Shown here piece after piece: positions 49,923-59,520 of a stretch of 64,000 bases of DNA. Source of the stretch: Candidatus Propionivibrio dominans (GTDB taxonomy: Bacteria; Pseudomonadota; Gammaproteobacteria; Burkholderiales; Rhodocyclaceae). Where the stretch lies: NCBI GenBank assembly GCA_016709335.1, contig JADJNC010000019.1:50025-114024 (forward strand), written 5' to 3'. The notes beneath the pieces are model-generated. The model was not told the origin of the DNA. It saw only the letters and a program-made list of their open reading frames with translations, and searched no databases. The stretch's first letter is position 1, and every line of letters starts with the position of its first letter. Position numbers and translations under genes: made by a program.

Positions 49923-51607
49923 TCAAGCGCTGCGCAGGCGCAGCATCCGGATCAGCCCTATCGCCAGCATCGGCGCGGCAAAGCCGATCACCGTCGCCCA
50001 GATCAGCAGCAGGCCAAGCTCGCTGTAGTCGGCGGGCGTGACGAGCACTCCGGTCTGGGCATCCTTTACTTCGCGCGTGACGGTGAACACCTTGTTCAGG
50101 TACTGGGTTGCGAGCTGGGATGCCGAAAGAGCGAGGTTGGTGAAGGACGCCATCACCGCGAAAAAGGTGGCTTTGAGTCTTTCGGGAGCCGAATTGGCGA
50201 TCCAGGCAAGCATCGGAATCATCGCAATCTGGCCGAGCGGCGATTCGAGCGCGGTGTCCACCAGGGCGATAAAGCGCGCATCGACCACGCCTCCGGTGTG
50301 TGCTGCGGTCCACTGGTGCAACCCGAAATACATGCCCAGCGTAGGCAGTGATAGCAGCGTTCCGATAACGGTGAGAAAACCCACGATGTAGGTGATCGGT
50401 CGTTCGGCCATGAAACGGCGGAAGATGAACATTCCAGCGAGCGTCAGCACGCTCGAGATCAACGACAGCACGGCAAGAAACTGCTGGTCGAAGACCAACT
50501 CGTCGATCATCCACCAGGTCGCACCCGGACCTGGGCCGGGCACGGCGCGGAACACAAAGATCACCATCGCGGTGCCAACCAGCACACGACGCGCCTCGGT
50601 GTCGAGCGCGCGCGTGAGTTGCCCGATCAGGAACAGCACGATCGCCATCGATACCACAAAAACGATTTCCTGCGCATAAGCCACCTTGCCTACGCCAAGG
50701 GCCAGCGAGACTGCGGCAAAGGCGAGACCGCCGAGGAGAATCCACCAATTGACCGGCGGACGCTCGAAGGTGCGCCCGAGCAGCGCGGCGATCGCGGCCC
50801 GGAATGGCCCTGGCGCCTCAGACGTGCGCTGTCGCGTCGGCGCAGCCAGCTCGCCAGAATCACGCCCGCCACCGATACCGCCGGGATCAGCAGCGCCAGT
50901 TCGTAGATGCTGCGGTAAGCCGCCGCCCGTTGGTCTTCGGCAAGCGCGGCGACACCGTCGAGCAGCAGCACATTCATCGCCGCGACGATCAGCGTGCCGC
51001 CGATGATCGCCACCCGGCCAAGCGTTTGCATGGTGGTATGCATCAGGCGGCGCTGCACGTCGGAAACTGGCTGACCCTGGTCATCCAGATGTGGCACTGC
51101 TTCGACCGTCATCGCGTCGGCAACCACGTCCTGCACCACATAACCCACTGGCGCGAGCAGGGCCGCAAGTACATACCAGGCTTCTACCGGCATCAGCGCG
51201 AGCATGGCGTCGTGCATGGCGCCACTGGTGTCGAGCAGCCCGATCATGATCAGCAGGCTGACCGCAATCAGCGTCGCGCCCAGATAAACCAGTAACGCTT
51301 TCCAGCGCCAGATCAGATCGACCAGATGCCCCAGCGGCATTTTCAGCGCCCACGGCAACCCGCCCCAGAACCCCAGCGCGGCAAGAAACTCGGCCGACAG
51401 GCCGAGCCGCTCCTTCACATAAAACACGCCGACGATGCCGGTCAGACCGGAAATTCCTGCCGCGACATAAACCATCAGCGGCGGCAGATAAGACAGGCGC
51501 ATCTGCCGGCCCAGTTCGAGGAAGTTGCGGTCTATCCAGCCATGCAAGGCGGCGGCAAGCTTTGGAAGTGGCATACGAGGACTGTCAGGGTTGAACAAGG
51601 GTTGCAC
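49923..51607 (-). pseudogene. BT1/MFS-type transporter, frameshifted near 50815
   Basis: From 51607 (or ATG 51574) the minus strand encodes a membrane protein with SYLPPLMVYVAAGISGLTG, FWGGLPWALKMPLGHLVD and AALLAPVGYVVQDVVADAMT, the style of BT1/folate-biopterin-like MFS carriers. After SWLRRRDSA one base is missing. The next frame continues EAPGPFRAAIAALLGRTFE and then WWILLGGLAFAAVSLALG, and runs through six more segments to 49923. The joined protein of about 560 residues is full length. The substrate is unknown. Confidence 0.8.
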
Positions 51608-51705
51608 TTTGGAAATTCAAGCGCGCCCTGAGTATCCTTGACCTCAGCAACCCGGTCAATGTCGCTGATTAACCTTTCGAAGGAGCAGCTGATCAAATGT
51701 CAAAG

Positions 51706-52161
51706 TCAAAATGGAAAATCGTCATGCCTTGTTACTACCGATATTTCTGCATCTTTGCGAAAGAGTTTTTCTAGCTTCTCAACGACATTCAAAACATTCT
51801 TCGATACATCAATATAGCGAAACTTTGACCATGACCATTTCTTTTCGTTGAGAATTGAAGGAAGGATTGCATATCTTTCTGGATCATGCTTCGCATCCGG
51901 GTCAGAGTAAATACAAAGCGCCATCATGAAATCACCGTCTTCGACCTCAAGCCACCATCCCCAGTCCTCGGCACAAAAGGACGGAACCTTAATGCCGACC
52001 TCAGGGAGATGATGTTCCAGGTATTTGCACAATGCCTTTCCATACATCCTTTCATTTACGATCTCATCGTCCTCTCCCTCAAGGATAGGAAATTTTTTAG
52101 TTTCAATCGCAACACAGGAATGAGGAATCATTTTGTCACCACCCGAAGTAAAATCCGCCAC
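51706..52161 (-). CDS. Hypothetical protein, low-GC orphan
   Basis: 151 residues, not recognised. Base composition is clearly lower in GC than the flanking genes and codon use is different, which suggests transfer. The protein is acidic and soluble, with a central FCAEDWGWWLEVEDGDF stretch rich in Trp and a Lys-rich middle (NEKKWSWSKFRYIDVSK). There is no signal peptide or membrane segment. Small acidic proteins of this sort are often immunity proteins of toxin systems, but no toxin gene is adjacent and this is only a guess. Confidence 0.65.
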   Translation of the reverse strand: MADFTSGGDKMIPHSCVAIETKKFPILEGEDDEIVNERMYGKALCKYLEHHLPEVGIKVPSFCAEDWGWWLEVEDGDFMMALCIYSDPDAKHDPERYAILPSILNEKKWSWSKFRYIDVSKNVLNVVEKLEKLFRKDAEISVVTRHDDFPF

Positions 52162-52215
52162 CGAATTATAAGGATGCTTTCCGCATTTATTGTTAACTGG
52201 GAGTTGATTATCCGG

Positions 52216-52928
52216 TCAGCGTAGCATCAGCGGCAGGAGAACAGCCGTCAGCATGCCGTTCAGACCCATGGCCAGTGCCGAAAATGCGCCCATTTCTTCG
52301 CTCACCAGAAAGGCCCGTGCGGTACCGATGCCGTGCGCGGCAACGCCGACGGCGAAGCCTTGCGTGGCATGGTCGCGGATGCGGAGAATGCGGAACAGGG
52401 ACGGAAAACCGATGGCCCCGACAATCCCGGTGAGGATGACCAGTACGGCGGTGAGCGAGGGATGCCGCCGATCTGCTCGGCGACGCCCATGGCGATCGGT
52501 GTCGTCACCGATTTGGGTGCCAGCGAATAGACGGTTGCCGGTGTCGCACCCAGCGCCTTGGCAATGACCATCGCCGACAAGGCGGCCGTTACCGAACCGG
52601 CGAGCAACGCAACTAGGAGCGGGATAGTCATACGCCGAAGACGTTTCCAGTGCGCATGGAGCGGGATGGCCAGCGCTACGGTAGCCGGCCCGAGCAGAAA
52701 ATGGACGAACTGCGCCCCTTCGAAGTAACGCGGGTAGGGGGTGTTCGTTACCCAGAGAAAAAGCGTGACGGTAAAAACGGCAATGAGCACCGGATTCGCC
52801 CAGGTACTTTGACCCGAGCGCCGGAATACCCAGAAGGCAAACTGATAGGCGAACAAGGTTATCGTCAGACCGAGCAAGGGTGAAGCGGTAAGATAAACCC
52901 AGATCTCGGGTATGGGTAGCGGCTTCAT
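52216..52928 (-). pseudogene. lrgB: LrgB/CidB family murein hydrolase export regulator, frameshifted
   Basis: From the ATG at 52928 the protein reads as LrgB for about 155 residues (SPLLGLTITLFAYQFAFWVF, PATVALAIPLHAHWKRLRR, SVTTPIAMGVAEQIGGIP). A missing base near 52458 shifts the frame; the rest continues as SLTAVLVILTGIVGAIGFP, GFAVGVAAHGIGTARAF to the stop at 52216. Joined, it gives a normal 237-residue LrgB. The ATG overlaps the lrgA stop by four bases. LrgAB proteins are holin-like or transport small metabolites such as pyruvate or glycolate. Confidence 0.87.
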
Positions 52929-53284
52929 GACTCGGCACCTTCAGCGGACTCTTTTCGCGTCAGCGTCTTGAGCACCAGCGCCGTTACGGCCATGCCGGCA
53001 AATGTACTGATCACCAGAGCAACCGTGATCGGCAGCCACTCGTCGCCGACGCGTTGCAGATGCAGCATGACACCGGCACCTGCCGGTACGAAGAGCAGCG
53101 ATAGATGTTGTAACAGGTGACCGGCGCTTGTCCTTATCTCATCGCTGACCCTGCCCCTGACGAGCAGGGTGAGGAAGAGCAGAGCCATGCCGAGCACCGG
53201 CCCAGGGACAGGAAGACCGAGCGAACGAGCAATGAGTTCGCCGACCAGTTGATAGACGAGCAGCAGTAACAGGGTATTGATCAC
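52925..53284 (-). CDS. lrgA: LrgA/CidA family holin-like protein
   Basis: 119 residues with four membrane segments. Landmarks: LLVYQLVGELIARSLGLPVP, GPVLGMALLFLTLL and LSLLFVPAGAGVM. It is the first gene of the lrgA-lrgB pair. In other bacteria the pair affects autolysis or small-acid transport. Confidence 0.93.
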   Translation of the reverse strand: MINTLLLLLVYQLVGELIARSLGLPVPGPVLGMALLFLTLLVRGRVSDEIRTSAGHLLQHLSLLFVPAGAGVMLHLQRVGDEWLPITVALVISTFAGMAVTALVLKTLTRKESAEGAES

Positions 53285-53397
53285 GATGACGGATGACCGG
53301 GAATGAAGGGCTGGGAATGCTGATCATAGCCCAATACTTTTAGCGTACTTCAAGAGTTTGCAATATAGCTAACCCGAGCAGCCACAGGATCAACAAC

Positions 53398-53419
53398 AAA
53401 AAACCCCCCGGAGGGCCCG
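53398..53419 (-). terminator. Possible minus-strand terminator
   Basis: Read on the minus strand: CGGGCCCTCCGGGGGG followed by six T. It is a short G/C hairpin with a T-run, placed 110 bases after the doubtful gene at 53526-53909. The area 53285-53525 otherwise holds nothing recognisable except a phrase AAATTTACCCTG also found (inverted) beside the REP elements. Confidence 0.4.
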
Positions 53420-53525
53420 AAAAGCCAGTTCATAGTTATGTTGAAAAATTTACCCTGACAAAGAAGGTTGGCTCGGAATGATTTCTGCTGTAAATCAACA
53501 CAATGCTGAATCCAAACGATTCAAT

Positions 53526-53909
53526 TTAACGGTGATCGAAGCGTGTCCGCTGCTCTGCAGTGGTAGGCATTTGTTGTATTGACGGGGGAGCCAAAACCAT
53601 GGCGCCGGTCGCCTTCAGCCTGGCCTCGCCAAGTTGTAACTCTTCAAACAACGCGTCTGCATAAGGGGTCGTCTTCACATTTATTTCACCAGAGCGCTGG
53701 TACAATCCCGAAAAAAGGTACAACTTGCATCGCCCCCGTTGCTTCATTTCGGCACAGTACCCTGTTGGCAACGAACGGGCCATCGGGATGGTCAGTAAAA
53801 CGTTCAGCCAAGTAGCTTGACAGAACCACTTCGCACGCTCGAGACGACACTCGCGTTGGAGTTGTCCTGTGTGTCGTTCAAGGGCCTGCTTGCAGGTGGC
53901 TGGGGTCAA
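53526..53909 (-). CDS. Doubtful small hypothetical protein
   Basis: 127 residues in the only long frame of an 850-base gap. It is not recognised. The sequence has three Cys in the first half and no signal peptide, membrane segment or repeat. The only support is the T-run hairpin downstream on the same strand. The flanking 53910-54138, up to the GlgX-TreZ start, shows no gene. Confidence 0.25.
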   Translation of the reverse strand: MTPATCKQALERHTGQLQRECRLERAKWFCQATWLNVLLTIPMARSLPTGYCAEMKQRGRCKLYLFSGLYQRSGEINVKTTPYADALFEELQLGEARLKATGAMVLAPPSIQQMPTTAEQRTRFDHR

Positions 53910-54138
53910 TGGCCCGTGAGTGGTTTGCCGGCGCTCGCGAGCGCGGTTTTGTCAAGCAGAACAAGATGAACTATTCGTACAGGGGATCTGCAATGCAATC
54001 ATCGTCACCATGGCTGGAACCCACCGGGATTGCACTCAAAAGCCCTGCAAATTCTGGACAAGCGTGGGGGCGTGCATTGGCCGATCATCCACAATGGCCT
54101 GAACGACAAAGCCTGTTAGGTTCCGGCTTTTTTTCTTC

Positions 54139-57100
54139 ATGGTGACAACACCCATGACTCAAACTATAACGGCCGTCTGGCCTGGCAAACCCTATCCCCT
54201 GGGCGCGACCTGGGACGGCGAAGGCGTCAACTTTGCCTTGTTCTCCGAGCACGCCGAAAAGGTCGAGCTGTGCCTGTTCGACGCCAGCGGGCAGCAGGAA
54301 CTGCAACGCATCGAGCTCGGTGAGCAAACCGATCAGATCTGGCATGCCTATCTGCCCGAAGTGCGTCCTGGCCAATTGTACGGCTACCGGGTCCATGGCC
54401 CTTACCGGCCGGCAGAGGGGCACCGCTTCAATCCGCACAAGCTACTGCTCGATCCCTACACCAAAGCCATTGTTGGCGCCATCGAGTGGAGCGATGCCCA
54501 GTTCGGCTACCGCATCGGCAGCCCGGATGAGGATTTGAGCTTCAGCCGCCGTGACAGTGCGCCCGGGATGTTCAAGTGTCAGGTGGTTGATCCCGGTTTT
54601 GACTGGGAAGGCGACTGTCGCCCCAACATTCCCTGGCATCAGACGATCATCTATGAACTGCACGTCAAGGGCTTTACCCAACTGCATCCGGAAGTCCCCC
54701 CCGAATTGCGCGGCACCTATGCCGGTCTGAGTAGCGGGCCGGTGATCGAGCACCTCAAGCGCCTGGGCGTGACCGCAGTGGAATTCCTGCCGGTACAGGC
54801 CTTGATCGACGACCGCCATCTACTGGAGGGAGGGCTCAAAAACTACTGGGGCTACAATTCCATTGGCTACTTCGCCCCCGATCCACGTTATTCCGCCAGC
54901 GGCCATTTGAACGAATTCAAGCATCTGGTCAAGACCCTGCACGCCGCTGGCATCGAGGTCATCCTGGATGTGGTCTACAACCACACCGCAGAGGGCAACC
55001 ATCTGGGGCCGACACTGTGCTTCCGCGGCATCGACAATGCCGCCTACTATCGTCTGGTGGCGGGTACTTCCCGTTACTACATGGACTACACCGGCTGTGG
55101 CAATACCCTGAACATGATGCATCCCAGGGTATTGCAATTGATCATGGACAGCCTGCGCTACTGGGTCATCGAGATGCACGTCGATGGTTTCCGCTTCGAC
55201 CTGGCATCCGCACTGGCGAGGGAGCTGCACGAAGTGGATCAACTCGGCGCCTTCATGGACATCATTCACCAGGACCCGGTACTGTCGCAGGTGAAGCTGA
55301 TTGCCGAGCCCTGGGACCTGGGGGAGGGCGGCTATCAGGTGGGCAACTTTCCGGTCGGCTGGACCGAGTGGAATGGCAAATACCGGGACGATGTGCGCGA
55401 TTACTGGCGCGGCGAGGGGGGGCTGATTGGCCAACTGGCCTACCGTCTGACCGGTTCCAGCGATCTGTACCAGCACAGTGGCCGCCGACCCTATGCCAGC
55501 ATCAACTTCATCACGGCCCATGATGGCTTCACGCTGTACGATCTGGTCAGCCATAACGACAAGCACAATGAAGCCAACGGGGAAGAAAACCGTGACGGCG
55601 ACTCGCATAACCGCAGTTGGAACTGCGGCGCTGAGGGCGATACGGAAGACCCGGAAGTGCAGCGGCTAAGGCAGCGGCAGCGGCGCAATCTGCTGGCGAC
55701 TCTATTGCTCTCGCAAGGCGTGCCGATGCTGTTGGCGGGCGATGAAATGGGACGCACCCAGCGCGGCAACAACAACGCTTATTGTCAGGATAATGAAATA
55801 AGCTGGGTCAACTGGGAGCTGACCTCGCTGGCCGACAACCAGGAACTTTTCGAATTCACCCGCCGCCTGATCGATCTGCGCAACACGCATCCGGCGTTAC
55901 GCCGTCGGCATTTCTTTCAGGGGCAGCGCATCCGCGGTGCCGGCGTCAGGGACATCATCTGGCTGCATCCGGGGGGAAGCGAGATCAGTGACGAGGACTG
56001 GAATCATCATTTTGCCCGCAGCTTCGGCATGTACCTGGTGGGCGAGGCCCTGGAAGAGCAGGACGAGCGTGGCCAGTGGGCCAAGGACGATGATTTTCTC
56101 CTGTTGCTGAATGGCCATCACGAGGCACTCAGCTTCACCTTGCCATGGAAGGGCGACTGCGAACTCATACTCGACACCACGCTGCCCGGGTGCACTGAGA
56201 CCCGTCAGCTCAGCGACCCGTCTTATGCGTTGGCGGGGCGTTCGCTGGCGCTGTTGACCCAGCGGCGGCAGGCGGGCCGGGTGTCGGTGCCGCTGCTACG
56301 CCGGCGTTATTTCATGCCCTTCGGCGCCCAGGTGCTGGAAGGCGGCCGGATTCGCTTTCGCCTGTGGGCACCGGCGGCCAAGCGGGTTGACGTGGTGCTG
56401 CAAGAACCGAGGGATGGCGTCATCATTCTGCCGATGGAATCCAGGGAAGCGGGCTGGTACGAATTGACCAGCGACCAGGTCACGGAAGGTGATTGCTACC
56501 GTTACCGGATCGATGACTTCGGCGAAGTGCCCGATCCGGCGTCCCGTTACAATCCGCAGGGCGTTCATGGGCCCAGCCAGGTGATCGAGCCGGGTCAGTT
56601 CGTCTGGAACGACCGCAACTGGCGGGGCCGGCCCTGGGAAGAAGCGATTATCTATCAGTTGCATGTCGGCGCTTTTACCGCGCAGGGCACCTTTGCAGCC
56701 GCCCGGGAACGGCTGGATTACCTCGTGGAACTGGGCGTCACTGCGATTCAGCTGCTCCCGGTCGGCGCTTTTGCCGGGGCGCACAACTGGGGTTACGACG
56801 CTGTGCTGCCATTTGCCCCTGCGGCCAGCTACGGTCATCCTGACGATCTGAAAGATCTGATTCAGAGCGCTCACCACAAGGGCTTGATGGTCCTGCTCGA
56901 TCTCTCCTGTCACTACTTCGGTCCCGAGGGCAATTACCTTTCGGTTTACGCCAGTGCCTTCTTCAAGGACGGCGCGAGCAGTCTGGCTGGCAGCAGCATC
57001 GATGCGGCGCACCCGCTCGTGCGCGACTTCGTGATCCACAATGCGCTTTACTGGCTGGAGGAGTACCACCTTGACGGCCTGCGTCTGGATTCGTCACTGC

Positions 57101-58083
57101 TGCAGGAGCACGCAGGGCAGACTGAATTGCTGGAGGCGCTAGCCCGCGCCGTCCGCGAGGGGCCTGGCAAGGAGCGTCATTGCCATCTGATCCTGGGTCA
57201 TGATCGCCGTGCCGCACGCTTTGTCCATTGGCATGATCACAGCAATCCGCGCCACTATGAAGCCGTCTGGAATGACGCTGCGCAGCAGGCGATGCAGGAG
57301 GTGTTGACCGGCGAAACGACAGGCGTGTCCGCCAGCGAGCGGCCGCTCGACCGGTTGGGCGCTGCGCTGAGCAGCGGGTTTGCCGCAGGCGGGCCGGATT
57401 CGCTGCTGCCTGGCGCTTTCGTGAACTTCCTCCAGGATCATGCCCGGATCGGCAGCCGTGGCCTTGGCGAGCGTCTGCACCAGTTGGTACCGGCACGAGC
57501 GCTGGGAGCCATGGTGGCGACCACTCTGCTGGCGCCGATGCCACCGGCGCTGTTCATGGGCGAGGAGTTCGCCGCCGCCCAGCCCTTCCTGTATTTTTGC
57601 GACTTCAACCCGGAGCTGGTCAAGGATATTGCCCTCAACCGACGCAACTCCTTTGCCCAGTTCAAGAAGTTTCGCACGACCAAGACCCGGGCCCTCATTC
57701 CTGACCCAACCGATCCGGATACCTATCACCGCTGCAAGCTGGACTGGAATTGCGTGAGCCAGTCACCGCACGCGGACTGGCTTGATTTCTATCGCCGCCT
57801 GCTGGCCGTTCGCCACCGCGAAATCCATCCCCGACTGGCCGGGATGCATGAAGAAGCCGTTCGCTATACGCTGCCCGGAGAACGAGGCTTGTCGATCCGA
57901 TGGACCCTGGGCGACCAGTCCGTGCTGACTCTTTTGGCAAATTACAGCAAGCTTCCCCTGGAAGGACTGCAACGGCCGGAAGGCGCTGTCCTCTGGGCCG
58001 AGCCCAGCGAAGCGGACCATGCGCTGAATCAAGGCAAGCTGCCACCCTGGTCGGTGGTCTGGTTGCTGCAGGTTGTTACCTGA
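54139..58083 (+). CDS. glgX: Fusion of glycogen debranching enzyme GlgX with a TreZ-like domain lacking catalytic residues
   Basis: 1314 residues from ATG 54139 (ATG 54154 also possible). Residues 1-700 are GlgX: a carbohydrate-binding N-domain, then GH13 motifs [21 protein letters not shown] (Asp354), KLIAEPWD (Glu390) and FITAHDG (Asp462), with the spacing of E. coli GlgX. Residues about 715-1314 are a full-length TreZ-like unit ([32 protein letters not shown]). Its nucleophile Asp984 (DGLRLD) stays, but the acid Glu is Gly1020 (LILGHD) and the third Asp is Ala1102 (FLQDHARIG). The region I YNH is changed to CHY. GlgX trims phosphorylase-limit branches of glycogen. The second half is probably a non-catalytic binding or structural module. 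No treY or glg gene is adjacent. Confidence 0.92.
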   Translation: MVTTPMTQTITAVWPGKPYPLGATWDGEGVNFALFSEHAEKVELCLFDASGQQELQRIELGEQTDQIWHAYLPEVRPGQLYGYRVHGPYRPAEGHRFNPHKLLLDPYTKAIVGAIEWSDAQFGYRIGSPDEDLSFSRRDSAPGMFKCQVVDPGFDWEGDCRPNIPWHQTIIYELHVKGFTQLHPEVPPELRGTYAGLSSGPVIEHLKRLGVTAVEFLPVQALIDDRHLLEGGLKNYWGYNSIGYFAPDPRYSASGHLNEFKHLVKTLHAAGIEVILDVVYNHTAEGNHLGPTLCFRGIDNAAYYRLVAGTSRYYMDYTGCGNTLNMMHPRVLQLIMDSLRYWVIEMHVDGFRFDLASALARELHEVDQLGAFMDIIHQDPVLSQVKLIAEPWDLGEGGYQVGNFPVGWTEWNGKYRDDVRDYWRGEGGLIGQLAYRLTGSSDLYQHSGRRPYASINFITAHDGFTLYDLVSHNDKHNEANGEENRDGDSHNRSWNCGAEGDTEDPEVQRLRQRQRRNLLATLLLSQGVPMLLAGDEMGRTQRGNNNAYCQDNEISWVNWELTSLADNQELFEFTRRLIDLRNTHPALRRRHFFQGQRIRGAGVRDIIWLHPGGSEISDEDWNHHFARSFGMYLVGEALEEQDERGQWAKDDDFLLLLNGHHEALSFTLPWKGDCELILDTTLPGCTETRQLSDPSYALAGRSLALLTQRRQAGRVSVPLLRRRYFMPFGAQVLEGGRIRFRLWAPAAKRVDVVLQEPRDGVIILPMESREAGWYELTSDQVTEGDCYRYRIDDFGEVPDPASRYNPQGVHGPSQVIEPGQFVWNDRNWRGRPWEEAIIYQLHVGAFTAQGTFAAARERLDYLVELGVTAIQLLPVGAFAGAHNWGYDAVLPFAPAASYGHPDDLKDLIQSAHHKGLMVLLDLSCHYFGPEGNYLSVYASAFFKDGASSLAGSSIDAAHPLVRDFVIHNALYWLEEYHLDGLRLDSSLLQEHAGQTELLEALARAVREGPGKERHCHLILGHDRRAARFVHWHDHSNPRHYEAVWNDAAQQAMQEVLTGETTGVSASERPLDRLGAALSSGFAAGGPDSLLPGAFVNFLQDHARIGSRGLGERLHQLVPARALGAMVATTLLAPMPPALFMGEEFAAAQPFLYFCDFNPELVKDIALNRRNSFAQFKKFRTTKTRALIPDPTDPDTYHRCKLDWNCVSQSPHADWLDFYRRLLAVRHREIHPRLAGMHEEAVRYTLPGERGLSIRWTLGDQSVLTLLANYSKLPLEGLQRPEGAVLWAEPSEADHALNQGKLPPWSVVWLLQVVT

Positions 58084-58231
58084 CGTCCCACGGAGCTGCT
58101 GAATAAGCACACCAGCTTGTTCCTTACTTTAAATCCAACGGTGCGTTTCCTCATGGCTAAAATGAACGCCCGAATCATTCAGCGCTTTTCCTGCCGTGAT
58201 GAGGGATAGTATGAATCGTTACAAAGCCGAA

Positions 58232-58597
58232 CTAGGCTAGCGGAAATCCCTCGTAGGATCCTGGCAGAGGAGGCAAGCCATGCAGCCGGCGGGCATCGCC
58301 GCAGGCGGCATCGCCCGTGCCGGCCCCCGCTTCGGGAGCAAATGCACGAAAGGGGCTCGGACGCCGATCATAGATCGCACAACTGACATCGACACCAAGG
58401 GTTCCCTGAAGCGCTATGCAGCGTGCTGGATCATCCTCGCTGCAACGCATGCGCACGCCACAGTTACTGATCGACTCGGTGAGCGCAGTTGGAACCCAGC
58501 CCCCGGGCTCACAATCGAGTTCATGACGAAAAAATAAAACGCGATAGGTGACGCAACAGGCGCCACAAGCAATACAGGTAACACGCTCACCACTCAT
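58232..58597 (-). CDS. YkgJ-family cysteine-cluster protein
   Basis: 121 residues. The N-terminal CIACGACC and further Cys (CGVRMRC, RCIALQG, SCAIYDRR) are the pattern of the YkgJ/zinc- or iron-sulfur cluster family. The last cluster Cys expected in RPSPCR is Phe here (RPSPFR), so metal binding may be weakened. The C-terminal RRLHGLPPLP is typical. Function unknown. Isolated between GlgX-TreZ and BrnTA. Confidence 0.8.
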   Translation of the reverse strand: MSGERVTCIACGACCVTYRVLFFRHELDCEPGGWVPTALTESISNCGVRMRCSEDDPARCIALQGTLGVDVSCAIYDRRPSPFRAFAPEAGAGTGDAACGDARRLHGLPPLPGSYEGFPLA

Positions 58598-58736
58598 GCC
58601 GCACCTCCGACCTTAAGCCTGCAGCATCGCAAGTTTGATGCTGACAACACTGCTGAAGATAGTTTTCCTTCCGTACATTGTGCCACCAAGTCGATTGTCC
58701 CTGCCTGTTCAACAACGCCGTGCGCTGTTACTCGTC

Positions 58737-59033
58737 CTACCGGTCAGTGCGCATTTCCTGCCGAATGGCTTGTCGCACAACTTCAGCCAGCGTCATTCCT
58801 TGGGCGGCATCGCGGAGTGCCTGGTTAATGATCGTCTGATAGTTGCCACCCGTCATTTCGGCGCGTGCCTTGAATACAGCCAGAACGTCGTTATCCAGTC
58901 GCATGGTGATTCGTGATTTGCCACCGTGCTCAGCCTGCAGGCGGGCAAGCGCTGGCACGCCGAAAACCGGCTTGGCGTCGGCGAAATCCATGTTGGCGAA
59001 ACGATCAAATAGTGGATCAGAATTGTTTTTCAT
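58737..59033 (-). CDS. brnA: BrnA-type antitoxin (ribbon-helix-helix)
   Basis: 98 residues. It has the BrnA features: an acidic N-terminal half for toxin binding and a C-terminal RHH motif (SRITMRLDNDVLAVFKARAE followed by YQTIINQALRDAA). It follows brnT directly, with a four-base overlap. It is expected to repress its own operon. The C-terminus (LAEVVRQAIRQEMRTDR) is complete. Confidence 0.85.
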   Translation of the reverse strand: MKNNSDPLFDRFANMDFADAKPVFGVPALARLQAEHGGKSRITMRLDNDVLAVFKARAEMTGGNYQTIINQALRDAAQGMTLAEVVRQAIRQEMRTDR

Positions 59034-59290
59034 AGCATCTCCGTTGCGGTTGGTTGGCCTTCAGGCTGAAATAATGCGGATACGCTCACCACGCAGCGTC
59101 CTACCGCCACAAGAATTCGTCCTTTGCTACCCATGCCCAGAATTACAAACCGTTGTTCACCTTCGGCGTCCGTATCTTCCCGTGTTAAAGCATAGGGGTC
59201 GAGCAGTACGTGTTTCGCTTCCTCGAAAGTAATACCTTCATGGTTTATCGGGTTGGAGGCGGCTTTCGCGGGATCGAATTCGATATCCAT
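59030..59290 (-). CDS. brnT: BrnT-type toxin with altered C-terminus
   Basis: 86 residues from the ATG at 59290 (MDIEFDPAKAASN); a longer in-frame start at 59356 is not supported. The BrnT core is seen in EGITFEEAKHVLLDPYAL and QRFVILGMGSKGRILVAV. The usual end of the family, LRGERIRIISA, is present but in another frame (about 59057-59090) and then meets a stop. The frame in use gives GRCVVSVSALFQPEG instead. A single indel near 59090 would explain this, so the toxin may be inactive. BrnT toxins are RNases of the RelE-like fold. Confidence 0.75.
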   Translation of the reverse strand: MDIEFDPAKAASNPINHEGITFEEAKHVLLDPYALTREDTDAEGEQRFVILGMGSKGRILVAVGRCVVSVSALFQPEGQPTATEML

Positions 59291-59520
59291 GCACTGAATT
59301 ATATGTACATATGTGCGCACAAACAAGTGCTGCTCTGCCAACAAGCCAAGCACCAATCAAAGGGCCGAAAACGTTCGGGGCTTTGAAATGAAGCCTTACT
59401 GCAGCAGCTTTGTTCTACCGCAAGCACCGGCAAACGCACCGAGGTGTGGCCAAGGCTGGCTGAAGGTCAGCGCTAACCCGACCCGCTGTTTGACTGTCCA
59501 TCCCTGTCATTCTTCGCTTA

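Noticed and set aside
58280-58537. Plus-strand frame opposite the YkgJ-like gene
   Set aside because: The minus-strand protein has the family cysteine pattern; the plus-strand product has none.
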